Positions 45,730 to 59,863 of a DNA stretch of 64,000 nucleotides are shown here, one piece after another; position 1 is the stretch's first letter, and each line of letters starts with the position of its first letter. Location: NCBI GenBank assembly GCA_030159075.1, contig BROG01000045.1, positions 574,501-638,500 on the forward strand, read 5' to 3'. This stretch comes from Atrina japonica (taxonomy: Eukaryota > Mollusca > Bivalvia > Pterioida > Pinnidae). The position numbers and the translations under genes were made by a program. The notes beneath the pieces were generated by a model. That model made no database searches, had not been told where the DNA came from, and saw only the letters and a list, made by a program, of their open reading frames with translations.

Positions 45730-47958
45730 CTTTAAAAACAGGTGTAATTATTTTTAAATGTGGATACAAAAACATAGATACATTTGGGTGACAGGGAAAA
45801 TTTGAGATAGAGGATGTTTATGGATGATGCAAAACGCACACACAAAAAACACACACTTAAACACATTTGTATGTCAAAATACTAGCACTGCTTTGAACCA
45901 GAAATGTGTTCTTTAATAGAAATTTGAACAATTTACAAAAACTTGTAAAGATCTCTATCCATTTTCATAGTAATTTCGCACTATAAATATTTTACTGAGA
46001 ACAACGATAGCAAGCTGCAGCCAGTGATAATGAGGCAATGAATGTTATCACGATTTACTAGTAGTAGTTAGATATCAGACAAATATCTATCTGAGGGTGC
46101 CAAAATTGTGTTATTATCACTGATAAAAAAGAACATCTAGAGCTAAGAAAGGCATGGAATACACAGCCAGCTCTGAAGACATTACAACAAGACAGATAAT
46201 CTTTTGTATACTTTTTTTTTTACTGGTTTTCATTTTTAGTGTAACAATGGTTACTTTTTGTTTTTTGAGACACATGCTGAGTACATAATATCATATGATC
46301 TATCATGGAAGATGCTATTGTGGCCAGATATATTTGCACCAGGTTATATAAAATGTAAACATCAACAAATGATAGGCAGCACCTGTAAAGGAACACTTTC
46401 AAAACCCAGCCCCATAACACTTGTTGGCAGTACATATAATGATAACAAGGCATCACAAGTGATATTAATCCCCTCGCAATGGGAATTTTGTATAATACCT
46501 CTACACTGGAATGAAATTTAGGTAACCTAACAAATTTTATGTAAAGGTCAAGGGCAACTGGCAATGTTCAGGAAAAAATAAAGTTGCCAGACTGTCAAAA
46601 AAATCTGAGCGAAATAAACGAGCACTCATTCAAAGTCTTGTCATACAAACAACTTGCGTCCAGTTTTGTTGAACATAATAGGATATAGACTGTCGTTGAA
46701 AAATGTTAGTTTCATTAAATTTGGTTGAGAAATAAAGCCCTAGAGCACCAACACAAAGATTAAGTGAAAGGTTACAAAAGATTAAGGGAATGTGTGGGTT
46801 ACAAAATGCAAACTCATCTGAGATATTACCATAGTAAACCTTGGTATCCAGTTTTGTGAAATTCCATTGAGAAAAAAAAATTGTTAGAGCACCGACAGAA
46901 GTATTTCAATGAAAATAAACAAAGGGCAATAAATCTGTAAATAAGGGATTGCAGGTTACTCGAAATTGTCCGAGATATTACAATAGTAATCCCTTGTATC
47001 AAGTTTCATAAAATTCTATTGAAAAATAAACTCCGACAAGGAAAGCATAAAATATGTACGTAAGAATGTACGTATATATGGGCCGAATTCTATATCCACT
47101 CCAAACTTGGTTTTGCAGGGGATAATTCTATACAGTATTTTTTTTACATGATTCCCTAGGTATGTGATGCTTCACTTTTATATATATCTGGTCATGAATG
47201 CTATGTATTACAGTAATTTCTTTACATAATTTTCCATGTATATAAAGCTTCATTTTGATGGTGCCTAATTAACTATCTTCTTAAGATGTATATATGCACT
47301 AAATATGAGGAGCCTTGTTGAGGAAATGAGGGAGAACTGGTGGGGGACTAATAAAATGAATAATCAATAAAGACTATATTTCAACATGCTCTCAACATGC
47401 TTTGCTTTGTATACTAAGTAAAGAACTCACAGAGCCTCTATTAAGATGTAGCACTTTATTTCACTAACGTGGAACTATTTATGATTTATATATATTGTAA
47501 AACCTATGATTTACCAGTACCTAAAAAGTAAGATATAATAATATGCTATAATTTAAGTTACAGAATGCATTTTTCCCCTAGAATGCATACAGTGGTGATT
47601 CTATCACAACAGGAAGTAAACATACAAATTCAATTCATATTTTGATGTGTTTATATGCATTCACATTGAACTGTATATTACAAACAGATTTTTTTCCTAT
47701 CAGACAGAATAATTCAATCATTAGAATACATTTGTATATGTCTAAGTGTGCGCACTTCTGGTGAACTTTTAAACTTATTTACAGGTTTTAAAAAAAATGA
47801 TATCACATGTACTTGCATTCTTAAGACATCACATGAACACTCCCAGGTTAGCTGTGTTTCATCCTGTTACATGTGACTGCCTGCATGGTAACTAAACTAA
47901 TTAATGCTCTGTTACTATCAGTATTATTTTTGATATGAGAAGCATGATTTTTCATAAA
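45730..47958. other. Unrecognised sequence with a low-order repeat patch
   Basis: 46660-47030 repeats a loose ~170-bp block (agttttgttgaa, aaattctattgaaaaataaa). No coding frame is supported. Confidence 0.5.
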
Positions 47959-48049
47959 TTAACCCTTTCACCACCAAGTAACTCAATGGTATGCTCTATT
48001 CTATTGGATTAGACAAGTCTATTATGGTTTATGGGGTTGAAAGGGTTAA
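47959..48049. mobile_element. piggyBac-like MITE, TTAACCCTTT ends
   Basis: 91 bp; ends ttaaccctttcaccaccaag and ggggttgaaagggttaa. TTAACCCTTT is a usual piggyBac-type terminus. A sister family of the TTAACTCATCA elements, with the same length. Confidence 0.88.
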
Positions 48050-48322
48050 TAAAAAATCATACATAGGAGCTCAAAGTCTGATATTTTTTCATATTATTTT
48101 TTTTTAAACATCTTTTTCATATTTATAAAGCCATTTTTTTTCATTGATTGGGTGTTCTTGGAAATGCTGTCATAAAAGAAACCAAAATACTTTTGAAGAA
48201 GAAAAAAAAATCACCTAGCATAAATGTATTAACTATAGTCTGTTCAGGAAAAAGCAAACTTTGAAAACTGAAAAACAGACTATATATCCATCAGTTAGTG
48301 TTAATTGCCCATCACATGTCAT

Positions 48323-48413
48323 TTAACTCATCAAGCCCTGAAAAACAATGAACTCTTCTGTAAATGAATGACTAAGACCAGTCCAAATGTGTCTTTAGGG
48401 GTGAATGTGTTAA
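48323..48413. mobile_element. TTAA-ended MITE
   Basis: Ends ttaactcatcaagccctgaa and aggggtgaatgtgttaa. It lies only 273 bp from the related element at 47959. Confidence 0.87.
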
Positions 48414-48722
48414 AATTATTATTTTTGTAGGGTAAAAATTGTATTTTCAGCCAAACTTATGAGTTTGGTTATCAACTGATGAGTTGAACATAATTACATT
48501 GATTTTTAAACAATCTGAATAACTGGAAATCCTGTAATTGGCCATTTGGTTGTATGGGTTTTATACACCGGTAGTTTATACAAGTTACTCACTAAGTGTC
48601 TTAGATGGTATATCTCTATTTTATTCTTGTGCATCTTAAATGGCGACACAACTTTTAAAATATTAATACAACAAATGAGTTTTTCAGTTGATAGAAACAT
48701 TTTATTATAGAAAAAGGGAATA

Positions 48723-48903
48723 CAGTAAAACCTGCTTTAGCAACCACTTGTGTATAAATACCAGCTGGTCACAAAGACCTTTTTTTTTTTGCTGTCCCCA
48801 ATAGTATTATTTGTGTACAAATCAACCTCTATATACAGACCACCTTCCTATAAAGACCAGTTTTCTTGTGTCCCTAAGGAGGTTGTTTATACAAATTTCA
48901 CTG
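48723..48903. mobile_element. MITE, CAGTAAAACCTG family
   Basis: 181 bp, TA-flanked; ends cagtaaaacctgctttagca and ttatacaaatttcactg. Nearly the same as 6067-6243. Confidence 0.9.
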
Positions 48904-49019
48904 TAAATTTAATTCTATGAATTTTAGTGAAAGATCAAGCACAGATTTATATGTGACTTATGATATATCCCAATGACATAAGACCTAGGCACATATCATT
49001 TATGATCTGCTTGTTGACC

Positions 49020-49260
49020 ATTTGTGGACATGTATGAAGAAGGTTTAATTCCTGATATGAGATCATACCAAAGACCTTAAAATAGTATATGACTGTTCCT
49101 TCACCAAACACTTAACATACAAAGTGAAAGTCACAGGTCTTTGAAACCAAGGTTCTGTGTCAAGGCATGACACTTAAGTAAACCCTCACTGCCTTGGCAC
49201 AGGTCAAAAAAGTAAAAATTTCTTTGTGGGATATAAAACAACAAACAACAGACAAAAAAC
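49020..49260. mobile_element. SINE family B, 3' fragment (reverse-like)
   Basis: Contains agtaaaccctcactgccttg, gcacaggtcaaaaa and a ggatataaaacaacaaacaa end, matching the tail half of the 35496 copy. Confidence 0.6.
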
Positions 49261-49379
49261 TTTAATCTTCTTAAGAAATTTTGCAAAAAAATAATGTAAT
49301 ATATTTTGAAAAATTAAAAAGAATGAGATTGTTAACAATTTTCGACATTATTTTTTCTTTTCACTGTAATTGTATTGGG

Positions 49380-49735
49380 ATCAACATCAGAATTTAGAAG
49401 AAAGGGCCCATTGACATAATACACTTATCGAAATTAGTCCATACAGGGATTTTCCGCACTCTTTTCGGAATGGAGCCCAAGACTTTTGAATTAGGAATTT
49501 TACATTTAGCAACTTTTATTGAAATTGGGAAATCTAGACTATATGAAAATATAGGAATCTCTTCAAATCATTTAACTTTGCATTTGGAATGGGACCTTAT
49601 TTCGGCTCATGATAATGTGGAAAATTCCGGCCATATTTGGATCAATTTAAAGAGCACCTTAAATGAAAATGAAAATTTCTGTATTTTTAGAAGTCATCAT
49701 TGTAAGAAAAACGTCAAATACCCAATCTAAATCAG
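49380..49735. repeat. Dispersed repeat (cccaattg type), diverged
   Basis: aagggcccattgacataata, cggaatggagcccaagactt and ttgcatttggaatgggacct recall 62370-62580. Its 86-residue frame resembles no known protein. Confidence 0.6.
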
Positions 49736-51020
49736 TAGGCGCATTCTCAATATATTGACCACCAGAGTAAATGATTTTACCCGCTTTTAGAAAACTAGCA
49801 TTCATTCCATTTCTGGTACAATGGATAGTTACACTGTGACGTCATGTAAAGGCCCTAGAATGGCTACTGTCATGGCGGACATTGAAAGTGGATGGGAAAG
49901 TGTGAAATATTCAAAATCACAAAATTTACCAAATTAATCATTATTTTATCATTTTTTAAAAGTATATGAAACTATTTTATTCAAATGCAGTCATGTAATG
50001 AACATGTTTTTGTTTTTGTTTTTAATGTGTTACATTTATGCAAGATTTAGAGTATCACACTTTATTATGAGTTTTCATCTCTTAAGTTTTTCTTTCATAC
50101 ATTTTAGTGTTTTATACATAAAAAAGAACAACAGCCACATGTGATCTATGCTATCTTAAATCTTTAAAACACCCCATTACTTCACACGTTCCAGTATATT
50201 GCCAAGTCATGTAACCACAGGGAGATTTTCAGTGGGTGGGTTTGTCGCCAGAGACAACTTTTAATCCCTTCCAACTATGTATAAATTTACATAGGATTTT
50301 GGATGTCTGAATGCATTTCAAAGCAGTTGATATTTTATCATTCATGTACAGCAATATATTAATAAAAAGATAAATAAATAAATAAATAAATAAATTATTA
50401 AATAAATGATTAATAATCAAATACTGAGGATAAATTATCATAATAGATATGGTGATGAAAATTGTAATAATTGATTGATTATAAATTAAATATATGCATA
50501 TCTATTTTGATTTTGTTTTAATTACTAAAATACTATATATCATTAGAGACATATAAAACATGTGTCATGTGTCTCAGAATGTCATGTCGTGAAGTTTTAT
50601 GAATATTTACTCAGAGTGCTCTTCAAAACTGACCCACGTGACATTTTAGCACTGAATCAACAACAAGCTGTTTGTCAGATACTGGTACCTAGATTATATA
50701 CTGTATGGTAAATCCTCTTCCTAACAACCATTTTTATCCCTGAAGAATGTTTCATCATAACGATATACCTAATACCAGTACAAAGAAACAATGCAACTGA
50801 CATATGAACTTTCTGTGGCTAAAATAGAGGTTGATGCTGTTATTGGAAGCCGATAGATAGAGTTAGTACATGAAGTTCAATGAAGTCTACACAGTATCAT
50901 TATTACAGTACTGTATCATTTATCAACTCCATTTAAAAACATTCTTTGAATAAAAAAACTACTTATAATATTTATGATGTGATATGTTTGTGTCACTATA
51001 ACATAAAAATATTTAAACTT
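49736..51020. other. Unrecognised sequence; (AAAT)n patch
   Basis: A short aaataaataaataaataaat run is at 50365-50395. Nothing else recognised. Confidence 0.5.
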
Positions 51021-51024
51021 ACGA

Positions 51025-52095
51025 AAGGCCCAATGGCCTGAACAGTCACCCGAGTAAAACATGACACAGCCAGAATAGGCTGATCATTAATTCCTAAGAG
51101 GAAGATTTTTTAATAGATGTACCAAGAGCTCCTTATGTCCAAGAACCTTTTCATTTGCAAACATTTTTGCTTCTTTCTATTTTTATCTACTATACTTTTC
51201 AAGATCTTGACCAAAACAGTCCAAAACATGAAAAATAATGTCCAGATTTGGTCACTTTCAGGGCCCCTACTGGTCCTCACCCCTTTAATTTCGCAAACAT
51301 GCAGCTTCACACAGTATGAATTTCTTGTCAAGTTTGGTTAAATTAAGTCCACTGGTTCTGGAGAAGAAATCGATAATGTCAAAAATTTGATTAAAAAAAC
51401 TGATATTTTCTGTTTACATAGATGCATGTTACCTTGACTGTCAACCCAATGACTTTGAAATTTTGTCAAGATGATCCTTAGATAATTCCTAACAACTTTC
51501 TCATATCTTTGTATACAAAAAGTGATCAGTTTTGAGTTATTAAGTCATTTGTTTAAAACTAAACCCTAGGTTATTGAAGAGCCCCTAGTGGCTCGTTTGT
51601 GGGCAGATTTTGTTTTCATTTACAAACTTTGTAGATATTAACTGTACAACAAGGCATACAAAATTTAAAAGGGCATTAGCTGTGTTTTATTAAAAAATAG
51701 ATTGGTAGTAAACATGAAAAATAATGTCCAGATTTGGTCCCTTTCGGGGCCCCTACTGGTCCTCGCCCCTTCAAGTACAAGTAGTAAGTAGAAAAAAATT
51801 AAAATCATTTTTGGGATGTAAATAAACACAGCTAATGCCCCTTTAAATATCGTCTGATCATTGGTTGATGAGAAGAAAATTTTTAAAGGTGTACCAACTC
51901 TTGGCCCTTTTTGGGCCCCTTTTCTTTTTTAAACTTTATGCGGCTACATGCCAAGTTTGGTTAAAATTGGTTCCCTGGTTCTTGAAAAGAAGTTGAAAAT
52001 GTCCAAAAGTTAACACCAGACAAAGCATGACAGACGATGCACAATGACTGACAAAAGACGATCACAATAGGTCATCTTTGGCTCAGGTGAACTAA
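51025..52095. repeat. Dispersed repeat with an internal duplication
   Basis: Opens aaaggcccaatggcctgaac and closes ggtcatctttggctcaggtg then aactaaaaa. A ~64-bp block (aataatgtccagatttggtc, gggcccctactggtcctc) occurs at 51227 and again at 51714. Less AT-rich than its flanks; small open frames here are not conserved. Confidence 0.75.
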
Positions 52096-55000
52096 AAATG
52101 TACATTTGTTCTGAAATTATACTGTCAAAGTAGGAAGCTGTAAAATCTGTTATATCTACAGTATATAACATTATGTACATTTGTTCTCAGCAAAATCCTG
52201 TCGGCAGGTGAAATTGTAGGAATAACAACAGCCATTATAAAGCAATCTGACTGTACGGCTTTGTAAAAAAAGAGTTATCTGTTGCTGGTGCAGACTTCCT
52301 GAAGTAAAACCCCAACTGAAACATGCTTGTGTGCCTGCCCTCTTCTTCTACTGCATAGGAAGCAAGATACTAAAGCAGACAAACAGCAACTTTGTAAGTT
52401 CCATGTTTAGATGTTATCAATGTCCTGGTGTTGTGTTTGTGATATTTCATGAAGGTCACAGTATTTATAATAAAACCGCAAGCTAGAGTCACTTTGTCAA
52501 AACACTGTAAACTTCTTCAAAGTATCAACTTGTGGAGAATAATATAGAATTGACATGTATATAAAAGAGTACAGTAGTTGTTCCTTCTTGTTATCATACA
52601 CAACAGTTATCCAGTTGGTATTAAAAACCTTTCCTTTTCCTCATAACCCAAAAGTAAGTACAATTGACCATATGATGATCAAAAGGTTACTTTGCCCCGC
52701 CAAAAATGTGAATCCATGGGTTAATAGATCCTTTCTGGGACAGGGTCCTGTAACCTTCCAATTGGGAATTTTACATCGCAGTGGGCCAGATTGGGAAAAA
52801 AGTAACAATGGTAATTGAATTAATAAGACTAAAGATACAAAACTTGTGATTGATTTAGCTTCTCTTATTTAACTGACAACATAGTATTCATCTGAAGACT
52901 TCGAAGTACAGTTCATACTGGTACTAAATTCTCTTTTTAATTGTTTAATACCGAATATGAACAGCAGTGTGAGCATAATTGGAAAATTTTTGCTCAAAAT
53001 TGGGGAAAAATGGCAGATTTGCATTTGGTATGGGGCCTTTTACAGGACCCACATGTTGATGATATTAATCCCTGGAATCAGACAATACACATGCATAAAC
53101 GCACTTAATTTTCATGTGTGCTAAAATTAGCAATGTGAACAAGAACACATTACTTGGTCATTGTGTTCGAAGTCGTCATAGCACTTAATATTGTCTTATT
53201 CATGACAAATACTTTTTCTTTTACAGAAACAGGCGATACGTTCAAAATTTCAAATGAACATATAATTACGTTTATGGTGATAACTTTAAGCGATAGGAGC
53301 TGTCGTAGGTGAAAAATTTTACATGCCCATTTTATGTAATATTTTATCTTATGTGTTATTTCATGTGTTAAATTGCAACAATCTTGCCAAACGTAACCCG
53401 TAATATCAGGTATTCTTTGTCCCCATTACTTTGTGACTTGCAAATTAACTTTTGGAAAATTTTTATGAAGATTACCGAGTGTCCAATAAACACGCGCTAT
53501 TTGCAATTAATATACATTCTATTCTCATTACCCTTTGCGTTCATTTTCGTACACCATCATTTCATACCTAAATCTGGCAAAGTTGGTCTTTTTCATTGTT
53601 TCAAAACATTCGTTTCTGAAATTGTCTACGTGCCAGTTTATTGGGTGATCTCAACACATTTTTAACTCTTCCCATCGCATTCTCGGCCTTATCATTCTTG
53701 ACACATATGATCATGAACTGCCAAACTCCACCGGACATGGTGGCACAATTGTAAAACATGAGGTACGCATGCTTTTCACAGTTATATTGTTTTGAATTTG
53801 TTAATGTCAGCATTCAGGGTAACATTAAAGATCGGAAAAAATTCTTTTAGTGACCTGATATATTTATTCATAAATTCATCCAATTTTCTTCAGGTATTTA
53901 AAATAGCATTTAAAAGCATATTGTTTACATAATACATGCACTTTAAAATAAAAATCATGTCCTGTATTTTAAAAGTAAATATAAAACACATAAAAATCGG
54001 CCAACTTTAACATAGTCTGAAAGTTTAAAGGACCGAGATCCCCTGATCGAATTATGAAGTACATTTGATATGGCGAAAGAGTTTATCTGAAAGGTCATTA
54101 CATCTGGAAATACAGCTGGAATTTTTAAGGTACAAGAAAACTTAAATTCTAATAAAACAACTTTGAAAAGAAGATCTTTCACAATGTTTCATGTGTTTGA
54201 TAATGTATTTGAACACACATTTTATCATATTCTCAACTGTATGTCAGGGGACAAAAATAATCATTGTGACAGCTTATATCGCTTTAATGAGTTAAAAATA
54301 CTCACATTAACTTAATACAAATGACTGAAAACCTATAATTAAACATTTTCTGCTTTGATTTATTTAAATCACACAAATGCTATATTTCCTCTTCACCCCT
54401 TACCTTTCATTTCAATTGACAATGCAATGAGAATCCAGATAAGACTTGATTTGTCATTGGTGAACTGTTACTACCTTTCTATATAAATAGCCACTAATTC
54501 TAAATCTACAAATGCAGTATGGCTAAAATGCAATGTATCTCTAAAACCAATAACTCAGGTTCTCACAAATGTCAAACAGTGGGAAATGACAACACCATGG
54601 TGATTCTGTTAAAACTGGCAACACCATTTGCATCAGAGTGTGTACATGTTAAACATATAGTTCAAAAATGACACATGACAAATGATACACAGTAGTCACT
54701 TAACGAATCCTGACTTGAGCTGTCAGCTCACATCAGCTAAACACAAATAGGTCAGATGTATGTTATTGGGCTAACTGATACTGATATATGTAAAACATAA
54801 ATAACTACGGGGATAAGACCTCAGGAACAATGTCTTTGACTCAGGGGTGATGAATTTCACAATTTCTGGAAAGTCCTCCTAACTCATTAGGACTATGCAT
54901 GCATCTAGCTTATATGCTACATGTCCTGATGTGTAGAAGTTTTTTTTTTTTTTTAGAATGTTACATATGTTTTCAATGATTTGAGTTGTCATTTAGACCC

Positions 55001-56040
55001 AAGGGAATAATGAATCATGAAATTAGAGCAAGAAAAATCCCCTTATCCCAGAAGTAAAGTATGCGCATTGTGATTTGGTGTGTGGTTGTTGCAGTATTTA
55101 TTTGTGTCAAAGCATATCAAATTCTTGGGTTTCTGTCACTAAATATAGTGTCAATGATTGCATAATATCATTCTGTCAGGACACAAGAGATTAGTGTGTC
55201 ATGGTGATTACAATAAACATCCACTGAACTGCTGCTCAGTAGTGAGTCCACATGGCAGATTTACATTTATCGCCTGGGGATAAAATGTCTGTAGATGAAG
55301 TTTTGTAGTACATACCTTATAACCAATTGAAAATTGAAATAAAATAATACACAAGATTTTGCCTTGTCACATTTGTTTATTTTGTGCATGCATATTAATT
55401 CATTTGAAATAACTTTAACATTGATGGCACGGAAATGTGATGGTTTTGAAATGTGTATGTTTTCATATCCGGACTGACCTACATTGTTTTAGACCTAAAA
55501 TAATGCTCATAAAATACATGTGTATGTGTAATGAACACAATTTCAAATTCTTAAAATGTGTAGATAGATTTTTTTTCAGGTAGAGCATGTTATATTGTAA
55601 GATATTGGAAAATAAAAAACATAGCTCTACTGCAGTACACATCCCGACTTTTACCCAAAGACAAAGGCCAGATTTACACTGACGAAATGTTTCCCAAAAA
55701 CTAATATCAAAGTTAATTAAAATCGTAAAATAATTAGAACTGAATTAAATGTTGAGCATATAAAATTATTCCAACAAATACTTTGAGTAACGAGAGGAAG
55801 TCCTCCTAACTCATTATGACTATACATCCAGAGTGTTCAAAATTCATTATTAACCAATGGGAAAAAAAATCAAATTATTAATGAAGTTACACTTTTTACG
55901 TCCAAATTTCTGCTACCAGAAAGTGTTCAACGTAAGAATTTGATTCTATAAACTCTTGAAATATACAATATCAGCTCCTTCATTGAATCCTTGATATAAG
56001 AACTTTTGAAATTGTTAATTTCCGGCATGAAATATTTTAT
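52096..56040. other. Long stretch without gene or clear element
   Basis: AT-rich with only scattered repeat fragments: a cccaattg-type patch at 52680-53060 and a phrase cctcctaactcatta at both 54875 and 55802. No exon-like frame with family similarity was found. Confidence 0.5.
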
Positions 56041-57900
56041 TATCGAACAAAAAAAAAAAAAAAAAAATATAAATGTAATATATATATATTACGGTTTTAA
56101 ATTCTAATTTCTACATGCTTCACATTAAAATGGAAATAGAATGAAAAAAAAATAGGCTACGTAAGTAATACTAGATTCTTAACTTGACAATTATCGGCAC
56201 AATGTTATTTTTTTCCAACTTATCACGGAGGTCTTTTCTGATTATATAAAAGTTCATCAAAATCAGACAGGGATCGAATCTGTTAAGTTTTAAAAGGGAG
56301 GATCATATATTAATTTCTTCTCAAGTTTTAATTAATCAAAGTTCACTTGATCCCAATTCACATAGGTACTTTAACGTCCATACATTGGACTGGCTGATAG
56401 TGCCGTTATCATTAATACAGGTAAAGTTTCCTCATGGCACGCCATGACACCGCCATGGTACATAGTGACTTGTCACGATTATATCACATGTTTATTCAGT
56501 CTGGCACCACCATGCTTGCCACAACAACAACGAATATTCTACAACTGCCATGACACAAGCAACGTGACAAGGCATTTTTGCCTGACTCAATCGTGGAAAA
56601 TGACCAATAGAGGATGCATGTACTGTACTTAAACTTACAATAAACTAATGGGTATTAGATACTGTGGAACCATTGGTCAGGAATTCAATTTCTTACTTCC
56701 CCTCATTGTAGACATACTAGATTTAAAGGTTATTGGCCGCTATTTCTGAGATGAAGTTGAAATTTTCATGTTTTTCTCTCTGTCGAATTGATCAAGTTTT
56801 TTTTAATTAATAGATCGGAAATAGCTTTAAGTAACATCAGGCCCTGCAAAGACAGCCAATAATATAACACCTTTATATATTGCCTGAATAATGGTCTTAT
56901 AGTATTAGATTTTGTGCGCATGTTTGTTGGCAAGAAAATGCCATAAAACAAGTAACTGTAATCGCAGTATATAATTCTGCAGAAAAAAGTGATCCTATAA
57001 GAATAGTATCTGTTGCCAGGTATAATCACCTGTTGTCAAGAGAGGATGTTTTCTACTCTGATTGGACAGCATATATTTACCTTATAAAAGTCCAAGAAGC
57101 TACCATGTGATGTACTAAAAGACAAATTTCAATTAATTAAGCATTACTATAAATTTCCACACATCTTCTCTGTTTCACAGTAACATTCATATTTCAGGCT
57201 TAAAGTGTACAAATACATATGAATTATTGAACTAATTTGAACTTGTCACCGATTCGTGAACGTAACTGAGAAGTTGTCCTTGAAATTGATATTGCAATAC
57301 CTTTGGAAAACATTTTTCAATCAAAAAGCAAAATAAATCAATAACCATTATACACTGCTTGATATGTTCTGACAAAAACACAGTTTCAATAAGAAACAAG
57401 AGGATTACCTGAGTCTGTATTGCTTAACATGATTCAAACTAAACAATTGGGATGCGTTTTATTAAGAAATTGTAAGACGTAAGTCGTACCGGTAAGTCTT
57501 AAGTTTACTGAACTTAAGAAAAAAAATTAGGGCGTTTTACCAATAAGGCCCTAACATGAATCTTTGCATATTTTCAAAATATATCTTGATAATTTATTAT
57601 CATTTTACTTGCTACATTTTCAAAGGTACATTATTTCACATACATCAAGAACTTGCATCTACACAATGAGTGGTCATTTTTGTTCTGGAGTGGTCTTGAG
57701 AGGAATATTTTTTTATTTATCATGTCACACTCAATTCAATGCTAATGGTGGCCATAACAAATATTGAATCGGCACCAAATGAACAAACCTGATAGACATT
57801 CAAAACATTCCTGCTAAGTTTTGTCCAAATTGGTCAAGCGATTCCTGACATGAATTTTACAGAATGCATTTAGGCCATGGTCGCCATATTGGATTTTGCA
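56041..57900. other. Unrecognised sequence
   Basis: A poly(A) run at 56050 is followed by tatata. 57450-57550 has a gtaagacgtaagtc / taagtcttaag hairpin patch. No gene seen. Confidence 0.5.
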
Positions 57901-58100
57901 TCAGCACCAAATGAATAATTCCTATAGACATTTACCACATAATCTTTCCTGCCAGGTTTGAATCAAAAGTTTATGTTAACAATGTGGATGTAGACGATGC
58001 CGGCCACTCACACAAAGTGATGACAATAGCTCACCTGAGCCAGGTGATGCCAACAACTCACACAAAAAGATGACAATAGCTCATCCGAGCTAAAAACCTA
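57901..58100. repeat. Dispersed repeat tail, duplicated
   Basis: The phrase cacaaagtgatgacaatagc then tcacctgagc appears at 58010 and, modified, at 58060; it resembles 52030-52095. Confidence 0.6.
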
Positions 58101-58639
58101 TTATTAATAGATAATTTGGAAACCTCTGACAGACAAATAACCAAATCACATTCATCACTTGAAGCCATTCTCAAAGAGAAAGTCAATAAGATTTCCTAAA
58201 TTGTAGTGTCCATTGACAGCAGTATTATTACAACTTATTTTATGACAATACAATTTAATCACTCACATTCAATATCTCACAAGGTTGGAAATATTTCTGC
58301 TACCAACTCTCACAAAACATGATATAAAAAACTGATATTTTTCTTTCAAACTTTGATGAATTCATAGACTGTAACTCCATGTAGCATGAAATTTTTCACC
58401 AATACATCAGTAATCCCTGATAAATTTACCTGATTTCAAACTACATGTATATAGTCAAAACTATTGAAGTATTCAATAATATCATTCTACAAAACCTGGT
58501 TTTATATATAAATTTGTCAGATCTCCATTTAAAGATGTCTTTAATTTCCATTGTTGGTTTATATCTTGCTGATCTTTTTTCAATCATAAAAAGACGTCCT
58601 ATGCTATGAACTTATGCCAATCTGCAAAGGTCCTTTAAA

Positions 58640-58890
58640 AAGATGTCCGCAGATATAGGTGAGGTGCCAACAAATTTGAACTGTGTTTATGCGTTGTGCA
58701 GGTTATGATAAGGGACCTTGGTTTGTAAGTCTTATCAAAAAGATCTATCAGTATTTATTCTACATGCATGTGCTTCAAAGGGAAAGTGTCATTGAGCTTT
58801 TTGAAGTCTTGGGTATGACCCAATATCAGGGTATCAGATACTGAACCAAGATACTATTAGCCTGTGGAGTAACTACTCTAACAAATAAAT
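58640..58890. mobile_element. SINE family B fragment
   Basis: agatgtccgcagatataggt, gaggtgccaacaaatttgaa and cttgggtatgacccaatatc match the segments at 16080 and 21640. Confidence 0.65.
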
Positions 58891-59142
58891 CCAACGTGAG
58901 CGGTCTGAATTGCATTATAATCTACTTGCAGATAAAAATACTATTTCTAAACCATCGATAACAATTCAAATCAAATCGTTAAAATTATAAGACTTTAAAA
59001 AAGAAAGCTGCTTTATACATAAAAAGTTAAACTCTAGGGCATAATGACAATTATTACCTTTTTTTTTTTAAAATTTTTCTGTGATACATTTGACTCTATA
59101 CCCCAATTACTTTACCCTAGTAAAAATATAAGCTTCTTCAAT

Positions 59143-59232
59143 TTAACTCATCAACCCTTGAAAACAATGGACTCTTATGTAAATCAATGACTTAGGCAAG
59201 TCCAAATGTGTTTTTAGGTGTGAATGAGTTAA
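59143..59232. mobile_element. TTAA-ended MITE
   Basis: Ends ttaactcatcaacccttgaa and tttttaggtgtgaatgagttaa-like; close to 27007-27097. Confidence 0.87.
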
Positions 59233-59863
59233 GTGCAAATATCCAGCATCAATAATGGTTTATGTAACATACTCAGCATCAATAACAGTATATGCTATAG
59301 TTTGTTTGCAAAGTATTGCATGAGTAACGTGGAGTGACCATATAAAATGTGCCTTGTGGACAAATTTGTGCCTTGTGGATAAATCTGCATCATTAAATAA
59401 AACTGTACAATCTGTGAGTTTGTGAAAATCTCAGATGATTTGCAAATCTTTGCCAAATACAAAATGAGTTATTAGATCAGTTTTAGATTTAAAAGAAGAA
59501 ATTGTTCAGCTTGAAACACTTGCACCCTTAAAAAGGATTTTCCAAAATTGAAAAAAAAAAACAAAAACAAAAACAAAAACAGAAAAATAATAAAATCTGC
59601 ATCACAAAATTCCCTGTATTAAGATCAACAACCTGTGCCAAGTGAAGAAAAATGTTTTTAAAAAGTTAAAATGCTGATACCTTTCCTTTCATTTAATAGC
59701 CTGAAACATAGATCAAATATAACTTGAAAACTGATAAAAGAATAAATCTTGAAAAAAAAAACTTCAGGACATGGGCAAAAACATATAAATGTACCATGGA
59801 ATGTGCCCTAAATATCAGTCTTAGACAAGCTCATGATAATATGAAAAACAAAAGTAAACATAT

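Noticed and set aside
53384..53665. 93-residue hydrophobic frame
   Set aside because: Isolated, no family resemblance, starts in AT-rich sequence with no splice or promoter context.
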